The notes beneath the pieces were generated by a model that was not told where the DNA came from, searched no databases, and saw only the letters and a program-made list of their open reading frames with translations. The position numbers were made by a program, and so were the translations under genes. A DNA stretch of 8,139 nt from CAZWCX01 sp964632945 (GTDB taxonomy: Bacteria; Planctomycetota; MHYJ01; WSZJ01; CAZWCX01), in contig CAZWCX010000218.1 of assembly GCA_964632945.1 (NCBI GenBank), positions 1 to 8,139 of the forward strand, given 5' to 3'. This document shows positions 1 through 5,648 of the stretch, in pieces; position 1 is the first letter of the stretch, and every line of letters begins with the position of its first letter.

Positions 1-276
1 CGAGGCCCCTCGGTGGGGTGCTGGTCCCCCGGGTTCCCTACAATGAGCGGTTTCCCGATTCCTATTGGTTGGTGCGCGGCCTGGTTCGGCCACGGGCTCT
101 GGGACCTGCTGCACGTCCTCGGCGCGAGCGGGACCGACAAGCCGCTCTGGCTCGTGCAACTCTGTGTCTCCTACGACTGGATCGGCGCCGCCTGGATCGT
201 GTGGCGCCGGCCGGGCGACGTCCTTCCGCCCGCCGCGGAGCCGAAGGGGGACGCCCCGGGCGCGTCCCCACGTTGA
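1..276 (+). CDS. C-terminal part of a small integral membrane protein (partial)
   Basis: The frame is open to the left edge and ends with TGA at 274-276. The visible part has two hydrophobic, tryptophan-rich segments: one running from PIPIGWCAAWFGHGLWDLLH and a second around LWLVQLCVSYDWIGAAWIVW. A short charged, proline- and alanine-rich tail follows. The HGLWDLLH motif followed by a second membrane segment with CxxYDxxxAAW is typical of small uncharacterised bacterial membrane proteins (DUF6010-like in my memory, not verified). An internal ATG at 43 could start a short protein, but it has no clear ribosome binding site, so I favour the tail of a longer gene that begins outside the window. 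No function can be assigned. The 198 bases after it hold no gene; a TAGACT at 412-417 could be a -10 box for the next gene, but no good -35 goes with it. Confidence 0.55.
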   Translation, partial: RGPSVGCWSPGFPTMSGFPIPIGWCAAWFGHGLWDLLHVLGASGTDKPLWLVQLCVSYDWIGAAWIVWRRPGDVLPPAAEPKGDAPGASPR

Positions 277-474
277 TCCTCGAGCCGCGCAGAGCGGCCG
301 GTTGCTGCATTCGGTCCGCTGCTCGGATCGCGATGCCGACGTGCGACCGCCGAGATCCGCGAATTCGCTCACCCGATGCCGATTTGCCGTTCCTTCGTCC
401 TTCGACGTGGGTAGACTCGCCGAAACGTCCACTGCCCGAACGTCCGCGGCCTAGCCGGGGAAGGAAGAAAGCCG

Positions 475-1179
475 ATGACCGCCAAGGAGATCGTCGCCGA
501 ACTCGAGATCTTCGCGAACCCACAGACCAAGAAGACCATGATGAACCACGGCGCCCAGGAGCCGTGCCTCGGCGTGAAGATCGAGGACATGAAGAAGATC
601 CAGAAGCGCGTCAAGATGGACTACCGGCTCGCCCTGGATCTCTTCGACACCGGCATCGCCGACGCGATGTACCTCGCCGGGCTGATCGCCGACGACGCGA
701 AGATGACCAAGAAGGACCTGCAACGCTGGGTCGAGACCGCCAATTCCCCCTGGGTCGCCGAATACACCATCCCCTGGGTGGCGTCGGCGGGGCCGCACGG
801 CCGGGAAATGGCCCTGAAGTGGATCGAATCCAAGAAGGAAGCCGTCGCCGCGGCGGGCTGGCAGACCTATTCCAGCCTCGTCGCGATCAGGGACGACGCC
901 GACCTCGACCTTGCCGAGATCCAGTCGCTGCTCCAGCGCGTGATGAAGTCGATCCACCGGCAGCCCACCCGCCTGAAGTGCGTAATGAACGCTTTCGTCA
1001 TCGCCGTCGGCTGCCACGTCAAACCCCTCCACAAGCTCGCGGTCGCCGCCGCCGTCGAGATCGGCGAAGTCGAGGTCGAAATGGTCGGGGACTGCACGAT
1101 CCCGTTCGCGCCGGACCGGATCAAGAAGTTCGCCGCCCGCAGCCCGATCGGAAAGAAGCGCAAATCCCCGAAGTGTTGA
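475..1179 (+). CDS. AlkD-family DNA alkylation repair protein (HEAT-like repeats)
   Basis: A 234-residue, helix-rich protein of the DNA_alkylation (AlkD-like) family, whose characterised members are DNA glycosylases that excise positively charged alkylated bases by gripping DNA in a curved HEAT-repeat solenoid. Recognisable family blocks are GVKIEDMKKIQK (33-44), LALDLFDTGIADAMYLAGLIADD (52-74), the tryptophan-rich WVAEYTIPWV (93-102), WQTYSSLV (129-136), VMNAFVIAVG (170-179) and the basic C-terminus GKKRKSPKC. Length and C-terminus are normal for this branch, so the TGA at 1177-1179 is a genuine stop. The start is ATG 475 behind an AGGAAG-type ribosome binding site (about 461-468). The tryptophan/aspartate arrangement of Bacillus AlkD (W109, D113 from memory) is not clearly reproduced around WVAE, so glycosylase activity is assumed from family only; this branch may bind DNA without excision. 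It stands alone, with about 200 bases to each neighbour. Confidence 0.88.
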   Translation: MTAKEIVAELEIFANPQTKKTMMNHGAQEPCLGVKIEDMKKIQKRVKMDYRLALDLFDTGIADAMYLAGLIADDAKMTKKDLQRWVETANSPWVAEYTIPWVASAGPHGREMALKWIESKKEAVAAAGWQTYSSLVAIRDDADLDLAEIQSLLQRVMKSIHRQPTRLKCVMNAFVIAVGCHVKPLHKLAVAAAVEIGEVEVEMVGDCTIPFAPDRIKKFAARSPIGKKRKSPKC

Positions 1180-1378
1180 GCGGGCTTTCCTCCCGCCCGC
1201 CGAGCGGCCGCGGACGGTGTCGGAGCCGCGACCCGTCGACGGCCCCCGGGTCGCGGCGGGCCCGGGAACAGGACTCCGACGGCGATCTCGCGTTCCGCCT
1301 GGCGGGTCGCTGCGCGCGGAGAATCGGCGGAATCGTGGAGCGAAGCGGGAAATTCTGGACCCGGACCGGGAGGGATCT

Positions 1379-2125
1379 TTGGCCGACCTGACGTGGGTGC
1401 TGGAACCCGATGTGTTTCCGGACGGCCACGCCGGCCTTCGAAAGGCCGCGACCGACGCGGGACACCGGGTCGTGACCTGGGACGACGATGGGTGGGCGAC
1501 CGGGCGATGGCCCCGACGCGCCGATACGCCGACCGTGTCTCACGGCAGCCTCGGCAACGCGGCCCGGATCCTGGACGAACTGCCCTGGCGGCCGGGGTCC
1601 TTCTGCGCGACCCGCCGCTTCTTCTGTTCGGCCTGGTACCCGGACGCGGCTCCCTGGCTGCTTCACGAGGCCTGGGTCTCGACCACCGCGGCCGCGCTCG
1701 TCGCGGATCCCTCGGCGGTCCTGGCTCCCCTCGGCTGGCCGGGGCGTATCTTCGTGCGCCCGGACAGCCCGCTGAGGCCCTTCAGCGGCCGCGTGGTGGA
1801 AACCGCCGGTCTGTCGCTGCGCTCGCTGGACCACGGCTTCCACTACGACGACCCCGCCTTGCCCGTGATCGCCGCCCCGGTCCGCGCGGTCGAACGCGAA
1901 TGGCGGTACGTGGTCTGCCGCGGACGCGTGGTGGCCGGGAGCGCGTACGATCCCGGCGCGCGCGTGGCCGAGCCCGACTCTCCCGCGGCTGAGCCCTGGG
2001 ACTTCGCCGCGCAGATCGCCGCCGACCTGCCGGCGTCCGAGGTCGTCTACGTGATGGACGTCTGCCGGTCTTCGCAGGGACTTCGGCTGCTCGAACTCAA
2101 TCCGTTCAGCGGGGCGTACCTGTAG
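1379..2125 (+). CDS. ATP-grasp domain protein, R2K-like clade
   Basis: A 248-residue cytosolic protein, counting from a TTG start at 1379. Proteins of this clade use ATP to form an amide or ester bond (carboxylate-amine ligation) on an unknown substrate, often a peptide. Visible motifs: IFVRPDS (124-130) followed by RPFSG (133-137), resembling the FxRPDSxxKxFxG block of R2K ATP-grasp proteins; EWRYVVCRGRVVAG (174-187), with the E-x-R strand; YVMDVC (224-229); and ELNPFSGAY (239-247), whose glutamate and asparagine match the metal-binding ExN of ATP-grasp enzymes. The frame is open upstream to a GTG or ATG-like start near 1217, but the extra 54 residues are arginine- and proline-rich low-complexity sequence. 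The TTG has a good GGGAGGGA site (about 1368-1375), and the protein then begins ADLTWVLEPDVF, a normal N-terminal strand. No partner gene lies next to it. A 12-bp hairpin follows the TAG stop. Confidence 0.78.
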   Translation: MADLTWVLEPDVFPDGHAGLRKAATDAGHRVVTWDDDGWATGRWPRRADTPTVSHGSLGNAARILDELPWRPGSFCATRRFFCSAWYPDAAPWLLHEAWVSTTAAALVADPSAVLAPLGWPGRIFVRPDSPLRPFSGRVVETAGLSLRSLDHGFHYDDPALPVIAAPVRAVEREWRYVVCRGRVVAGSAYDPGARVAEPDSPAAEPWDFAAQIAADLPASEVVYVMDVCRSSQGLRLLELNPFSGAYL

Positions 2126-2129
2126 GCGT

Positions 2130-2160
2130 GCGACCGCGCGGCGGTGGTCCGCGCGGTTGC
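2130..2160 (+). terminator. Hairpin just after the ATP-grasp stop
   Basis: A 12-bp stem (2130-2141 with 2149-2160, one G-T pair) closes a 7-base loop and starts 4 bases after the TAG at 2123-2125. The placement suggests an end-of-transcript structure. No T-run follows, so it may act as an mRNA 3' stabiliser or depend on Rho rather than being a classical intrinsic terminator. The 5' arm sequence recurs after the 85-residue gene at 3401. Confidence 0.45.
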
Positions 2161-2316
2161 GGCCGTCGTCCTGGATCTCGACTGACGATTTGCCCCGGCG
2201 ACGAGGCCGGACGAATCACGCCGGTTGCGGACGAGCGCGGCCCGGCGCGCCGGTCGGCGCGCGCGCCGGCGGGACGGGGTCCGGCGGCGGGGTCCTTTCG
2301 TGTCGGAGGGCGGACC

Positions 2317-2733
2317 ATGACCAACCCGGTGTGCTGGTTCGAGATCCCGGTCCTCGACCTCGAGCGCGCGGTCGCGTTCTACCGCTCGGTGCTTGGCTGC
2401 GACTTCGCGCGGGCGACGATCGACGGGAACGAGATGGCCCTCTTTCCCGCCGACCCGGCGGCCGGCGGGGCGTCCGGAGCGCTCGCCCGCGGCGACAACT
2501 ACGTCCCCGGCCACCAGGGGGCGCGCGTCTACTTCCGCGTCGCCGACGCGGCGGCCGCGGCGGCCCGGGCCCAGGCTGCGGGCGGGCGCACGCTCTACCC
2601 GCCGACCGCGGTCCCGGGGTACGGGTGGGTTGCCGAATTCGAGGACAGCGAGGGAAATTGCGTGGCCGTGTTCGCCGCGGCCGGGCCGGCCGGGACCGAA
2701 CCGGGAGGGACTGGGGACGGCGGCGCCGGGTAG
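2317..2733 (+). CDS. VOC family protein (glyoxalase/bleomycin resistance fold)
   Basis: A 138-residue protein with the two beta-alpha-beta-beta-beta modules of the vicinal oxygen chelate superfamily. The first module shows NPVCWFEIPVLDLERAVAFY (3-22), then SVLGCDF (24-30) and GNEMALFP (37-44). The second has GARVYFRVAD (68-77), an alanine-rich helix AAAAARAQAAGGR (79-91) and GWVAEFEDSEGNCVAVF (103-119), which is the usual VOC ending with D/E-x-x-GN. A glycine-rich tail of about 18 residues follows. The start is ATG 2317, chosen over longer in-frame starts because of the GGAGGG site at 2305-2310 and because the family N-terminus begins here. The subfamily is small DUF-like VOC proteins of unknown substrate. 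A full set of metal ligands cannot be assigned, so neither glyoxalase nor resistance activity should be inferred. A T5 tract (2737-2741) follows the stop after a very short GGG-TAG-CCC stem, a weak terminator at best. Confidence 0.85.
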   Translation: MTNPVCWFEIPVLDLERAVAFYRSVLGCDFARATIDGNEMALFPADPAAGGASGALARGDNYVPGHQGARVYFRVADAAAAAARAQAAGGRTLYPPTAVPGYGWVAEFEDSEGNCVAVFAAAGPAGTEPGGTGDGGAG

Positions 2734-3140
2734 CCCTTTTTCGACCCCAGCGGATCGAGGCGCCGCCGCAGGTGAGCCGGGGGCCGCCTTCGTTCGTCGA
2801 CCGCCGAGACCCCGGCGTTCATGATGACCTCCCGCCGGCCACCGGCTCGAGGCCTGGAGGGAAGCGGCACCGTCGACGCCGAGTGCGCCTCCGACCGCAG
2901 CGTCGGGCGATTCGGCGTATTGCATCATGGGAAACGTCCGGTTACGATCGGCTTCGGACAGGTTGCGTCGCGCCGTTCGCTCGGGTTCCGTTGGGCCGGC
3001 GGATGCACGCTCGGCGAACGCAATCCGGCTTGTCGAAGCGCAGGCGGAACCTCTCTCCGGCGCCGGCGGCCGCTCGATCGGATCGTCTGCAGCGAACCGC
3101 GAGGCGCGCCGCCGCCGATTCCTAAGCGTTGGGCGAAACC
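2734..3140. other. Intergenic stretch, 407 bases
   Basis: No frame here has a recognisable protein; the open frames translate to arginine-, proline- and glycine-rich sequence typical of non-coding GC-rich DNA. The only structured element I can support is the promoter-like pair at 2920-2948, followed by a leader of roughly 185 bases before the next start codon. Confidence 0.5.
2920..2948 (+). promoter_or_regulatory. Sigma-70-type promoter, TTGCAT-N17-TACGAT
   Basis: The -35 TTGCAT is at 2920-2925 and the -10 TACGAT at 2943-2948, with an ideal 17-base spacer. The local sequence is AT-richer than its surroundings. It would start transcripts near 2955, about 186 bases before the GTG of the 85-residue gene. 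The same architecture occurs at 4016-4044. Confidence 0.5.
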
Positions 3141-3398
3141 GTGGACATCCACATCATCCACACGAAGTCCGCGATGATCCTGTCGAAGAAGTCGTACGCC
3201 TCCTGGAGACGGATCCAGGACGAATTCGAGGACTACACGACCTCGCTCGATCCATGGTCTCCGGATCAGGTCATCGAATACCTCGGGACTGAGTATCCGG
3301 ACCTGGATCCCCCGGCCGCCGATCAGGTGCGGGCCTTGATCCGCGGCTCGGCGGAAGCCGTCGAGTTGACGTTCGACTCGCGCCGTTGCGCGCCGTAG
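3141..3398 (+). CDS. Hypothetical 85-residue protein
   Basis: I do not recognise this family. The translation looks like a real small soluble protein: an N-terminal strand MDIHIIHTKSAMILSKKSY, an amphipathic, acidic helix WRRIQDEFEDYTTSLD (22-37), a second helix SPDQVIEYLGTEYPDLDPP (40-58), then AADQVRALIRGSAEAVELTF (59-78). Composition is acidic and lysine-containing, unlike the arginine/proline-rich shadow frames around it. A TAA at 3123-3125 closes the frame upstream, so the start must be TTG 3129 or GTG 3141. I chose GTG because MDIHIIH is the natural first strand; neither has a convincing ribosome binding site. There is no signal peptide or membrane segment. A promoter lies at 2920-2948 and a hairpin follows the TAG. 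Confidence 0.55.
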   Translation: MDIHIIHTKSAMILSKKSYASWRRIQDEFEDYTTSLDPWSPDQVIEYLGTEYPDLDPPAADQVRALIRGSAEAVELTFDSRRCAP

Positions 3399-3405
3399 CC
3401 GGCGT

Positions 3406-3437
3406 GCGACCGCAGCGGCCGGGGACCAGCCGGTCGC
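3406..3437 (+). terminator. Hairpin after the 85-residue gene
   Basis: A GCGACCG arm at 3406-3412 pairs with CGGTCGC at 3431-3437 (7 bp, long loop with some internal pairing), 7 bases after the TAG at 3396-3398. The leading 13 bases (3401-3413) are identical to those after the ATP-grasp stop. No T-run follows. Confidence 0.3.
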
Positions 3438-3664
3438 GGCAGCGGACCCGGCCCCCCCACCGCAGGCCGGGCCGGTGAGCCGGGTCGTTCCGCGGGGAAC
3501 TCCGTCCGGCAGGCGGGATGCGAACCGGCTCATCGAACGGTACAGCCTCCACGGTCCGCGCCGTTTCCCCGTTCTCATCGGGACGAACTCTTCGGCCGGT
3601 CGAATGGACCCGCCGCCGACCGTCGGACCCGGTCGCTCGCCCCGGTTCGGCGGATTGCCGCCGA
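3438..3664. other. Intergenic stretch with no recognised gene
   Basis: All frames give low-complexity arginine/proline-rich translations. I see no promoter, RNA gene or protein motif. It ends where the similarity to the sucA upstream region begins. Confidence 0.4.
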
Positions 3665-3872
3665 CCCCGCCCCCGGCGATCCTGGGGGGTGCGTCGCCGC
3701 CGCCCGGAGGCCCCCCGTCAGACACGAGATCGACCGGTTCGGTTCCTTCAACCTCGCGTACGTCGAGTCGCTCTACGAGTCGTTCCTGCGCGACCCGAAG
3801 TCGGTCTCGCCCGACCGGCGGGCGCACTCCTCCGCGCTCGCCGGCCGCGACCCGTTCGCGCCGCGGACGAGG
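3665..3872 (+). pseudogene. sucA: Diverged duplicate of the sucA 5' end (start codon lost)
   Basis: This stretch aligns without gaps to 5441-5648, the promoter-proximal and N-terminal part of the sucA-like gene 1.8 kb downstream; I count 25 mismatches in 208 bases. The ribosome binding site (CGGAGG) is kept, but the ATG at the matching position is AGA (3720-3722). In frame it reads HEIDRFGSFNLAYVESLYES and onward to DPFAPR (about 50 residues), which is the E1 N-terminal segment that in family members helps dock to the E2 core. Similarity stops sharply after DPFAPRTRR; nothing of the dehydrogenase domain follows. Several residues (NLAYVESLYESFLRDP) are closer to my recollection of the family consensus than the downstream copy is, so this may be a remnant of an older or separate sucA gene and not simply a copy of the present one. 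Confidence 0.8.
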
Positions 3873-3923
3873 CGTCTGCGGCTTCGAATCGACCTCGGCC
3901 TCCGTGCAGGCAGCGTGCCGGGA

Positions 3924-3940
3924 CGACCCCGGCGGGGTCG
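3924..3940. repeat. Perfect 7-bp inverted repeat
   Basis: CGACCCC at 3924-3930 and GGGGTCG at 3934-3940 flank a 3-base loop. It lies in gene-free sequence between the sucA fragment and the promoter at 4016. It could be an old terminator or chance in GC-rich DNA. Confidence 0.3.
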
Positions 3941-4015
3941 CTGGTGTCGCGCACGGGCCCGTTGCCGGGGCGCGCCGGGTGCGCCGCGGGCCGCAACCTC
4001 GGGCGAGATTGCGCG

Positions 4016-4044
4016 TTGCGTAGCCTGGAATGCTCTGTTACGAT
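4016..4044 (+). promoter_or_regulatory. Sigma-70-type promoter, TTGCGT-N17-TACGAT
   Basis: The -35 TTGCGT is at 4016-4021 and the -10 TACGAT at 4039-4044, spacer 17. The 11 bases GTTACGATCGG around the -10 are identical to those at the 2920-2948 promoter. It lies 115 bases before the ATG of the DUF6632 pseudogene and would also drive the sigma factor gene behind it. Confidence 0.55.
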
Positions 4045-4159
4045 CGGCCCTCGGAAGCCCGCGTCGCGGCTTTCGTGCAGGTGAGGTTCGACTTTGCAGT
4101 CGCATCCCGCGGGCGGTTGCCCAGAGGGGCGACAAGCCCTGAACCCATGGACGACGTTC

Positions 4160-4591
4160 ATGTCCGAACCCGATCGCGTCGGGTACTGACGAGTGGCATT
4201 GCGGGTGGTGGGTCTGCTCCCTGTCTTCGGGGTATACCCGCTCACCATCGTCCGGCCTTCAGGGTGATCGTGGCACGGCGAGGGCCTTCCTGCCGATCTG
4301 GAGATGATCCTGGGCATCTGTCCAACGCTCGGCGTCTTCCTCCGCATCGCCTCCCGCAATCCGCTGGAGCACCGGAGCCCCATCGGGTTCACGGTCTGAT
4401 CGAGCGTGGCCCGCGGCGGAATCACGGCGGTGCAGTCGGTGGCGTATCCACACGGCATCGGACACCTCTGGGGTGACGCATCGGCGCTGTTCGACGAGAC
4501 CGAGGTGTCGACGGCGCCGACTCCACGGAGGCAAGGGGCCGAAGTGGGGCAGGCGGAGGCATGCCTCCGACCCGAAGCCGGGAGGACGTGA
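4160..4591 (+). pseudogene. DUF6632-like membrane protein gene with three in-frame TGA codons
   Basis: Read from ATG 4160, one continuous frame of 143 codons resembles the small membrane proteins of the DUF6632 family, recognised from memory: RVALRVVGLLPVFGVYPL, DLEMILGICPTLGVFL, IASRNPLEHRSPIGFTV, then GHLWGDASALF and TPRR near the end. TGA interrupts it at 4187-4189, 4265-4267 and 4397-4399. The contexts are GY*RVAL, RPSG*SWHG and FTV*SSV; in the family as I recall it, the last two are tryptophans in well-kept motifs (PSGW, FTVWSSV), and the first also reads naturally as tryptophan. There is no frameshift. Other expected residues have also drifted (WPSG to RPSG, LIWFTV to PIGFTV), and the last membrane segment is replaced by DETEVSTAPT, which supports decay. 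TGA is an ordinary stop elsewhere in this window. The final TGA (4589-4591) overlaps the ATG of the sigma factor gene. Confidence 0.7.
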
Positions 4592-5361
4592 TGGGCGGTG
4601 AGCGCAGCACGACCGTTTCGCGAGCATTGCGGAACTTGGCATCGCTCGAAGGCCCGCTGAACTGGGGGGGCTTCCACGAGGCGACGAAATCGATCTGGTC
4701 CCCGCCGGTCACGGAGTTGGACGATCTCGTCGCGGGTCTGGAACGGTTGACCGTGGGGCTTGCGTGGGATCCGAATCAACCGCTTCCGAGCTTGGAGACC
4801 GAACAGGACCGGGCCGCGCTCGTGCGCACCCGAACCGAAAGTTCGGGAGAGGGCGCTCGAACGAGCCCGGCGGAGGAACGGACCGACGAGAGGGACCCGC
4901 GCCGCGAAGCGGCGAAGTTGCGCATCTGCCGGGCGAATCTCGCGCAGGCGGTGTTCCTGGCCTACGGGTATCACATCTGGGCGCATGTACCGCTGCCTGA
5001 TCTCGTCGCCGCGGCGCAGGCCGGCTTGCGACGCGCCGCGGACAAGTACGACCCCGATCGCGGGTATCCTTTCTTCTCCTACGCGCAGATGTGGGTGACC
5101 CGCGCCCTCGGTCGCGCCTGCTCCGACCTGCGAGGCATCCCGACCCGCTACCTTCAGCCGGCACTCGCCGTCGAAGAGATCGTCCGCGCAAGACCGGACG
5201 ACCCCAACGCCGAATTGCAGCGTCTCGAGGAGCGTCACGGCTGGTCTCCCGCCTACGGCGCGTTCCTGCTGCGGCTGCTCGAAGCGGCCCGTTCACGCAA
5301 GCGGGGAGAAGCCCCGGCGGTCCAGCCGCTGATCGACGAGTGGGAAGCGGCGAATCCATGA
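4591..5361 (+). CDS. Sigma-70 family protein with region 2 only (no region 4)
   Basis: A 256-residue cytosolic protein. Residues 110-182 match sigma-70 region 2, which binds the RNA polymerase clamp and melts the -10 element: RANLAQAVFLAYGY, PLPDLVAAAQAGLRRAADKYDPDRGY, FFSYAQMWVTRALGRA. Residues 183-235 (GIPTRYLQP, ERHGWSPAYGAFLLRLLEAA) recall regions 3.0-3.1. The protein ends without the helix-turn-helix of region 4 that reads the -35 box. Residues 1-105 are unlike known sigma N-termini: a hydrophobic/tryptophan block (NWGGFHEATKSIW), then an acidic and arginine-rich linker. The usual IQEG of region 2.2 is VAAAQAG and the FSTYA of 2.3 is FFSYA. Start ATG 4591 was preferred to ATG 4561 because GGAGG sits at 4581-4585; it overlaps the DUF6632 stop (TGATG), suggesting past translational coupling. 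It could be an atypical sigma, a polymerase-binding regulator, or a degenerate paralogue. Confidence 0.72.
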   Translation: MGGERSTTVSRALRNLASLEGPLNWGGFHEATKSIWSPPVTELDDLVAGLERLTVGLAWDPNQPLPSLETEQDRAALVRTRTESSGEGARTSPAEERTDERDPRREAAKLRICRANLAQAVFLAYGYHIWAHVPLPDLVAAAQAGLRRAADKYDPDRGYPFFSYAQMWVTRALGRACSDLRGIPTRYLQPALAVEEIVRARPDDPNAELQRLEERHGWSPAYGAFLLRLLEAARSRKRGEAPAVQPLIDEWEAANP

Positions 5362-5376
5362 CGCGCGCCACGATCG

Positions 5377-5394
5377 CGAGCCGACCGCGGCTCG
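5377..5394 (+). terminator. 7-bp hairpin after the sigma-like gene
   Basis: CGAGCCG (5377-5383) and CGGCTCG (5388-5394) close a 4-base loop, 16 bases after the TGA at 5359-5361. No T-run follows. The position fits a transcript end before the sucA-like gene. Confidence 0.4.
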
Positions 5395-5440
5395 ACTCGA
5401 GCTCGTTCCTGCGGCCCGACCCCGCCCCGCCGCCCTCCTC

Positions 5441-5648
5441 CCCCGCCCCCGGCTATCCTGGGACATGCGTCGCCGCCGCCCGGAGGCCCCCCGCCATGCA
5501 CGAGATCGATCGGTCCGGTCCCCACAACCTCGACTACGTCGAGTCGCTCTACGAGTCCATTCTGCGCGACCCGCAGTCGGTCTCGTCCGACTGGCGGGCG
5601 CACTTTGCCGCGCTCGCCGGCCGCGACCCGTTCGCGCCGCGGGCGCGG
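5441..5648 (+). repeat. Partner copy of the sucA 5' duplication
   Basis: This is the segment matching 3665-3872 without gaps. It includes a possible -10 (TATCCT, 5454-5459, read GATCCT in the other copy), the CGGAGG ribosome binding site and codons 1 to about 51. Both ends of similarity are abrupt, so the duplicated unit carried upstream DNA plus only the first coding exon-sized piece of the gene. Confidence 0.8.

Noticed and set aside
18..1391. 457-residue + strand frame across alkD
   Set aside because: It overlaps alkD in another frame, is extremely arginine-rich, and shows no conserved domain.
2708..2750. Intrinsic terminator after the VOC gene
   Set aside because: There is a T5 tract, but the adjoining stem is only 3 bp and the 6-bp CTGGGG/CCCCAG pair encloses the T-run, so the geometry is wrong.
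4081..4150. tRNA-like text (GGTTCGA and GCCCAGAGG) upstream of the DUF6632-like gene
   Set aside because: The pieces are in the wrong order and spacing, and no acceptor, anticodon or T stem can be formed.
4160..4591. Genome-wide UGA-to-tryptophan code
   Set aside because: alkD ends at TGA exactly where its family ends, the sigma-like gene ends at TGA, and normal TGG codons are used throughout, including in this frame.
3748..5238. 496-residue open frame on the - strand
   Set aside because: It runs antisense through the DUF6632-like and sigma genes, is rich in arginine, proline and serine with no family motif, and exists because GC-rich codons rarely give stops on the opposite strand.
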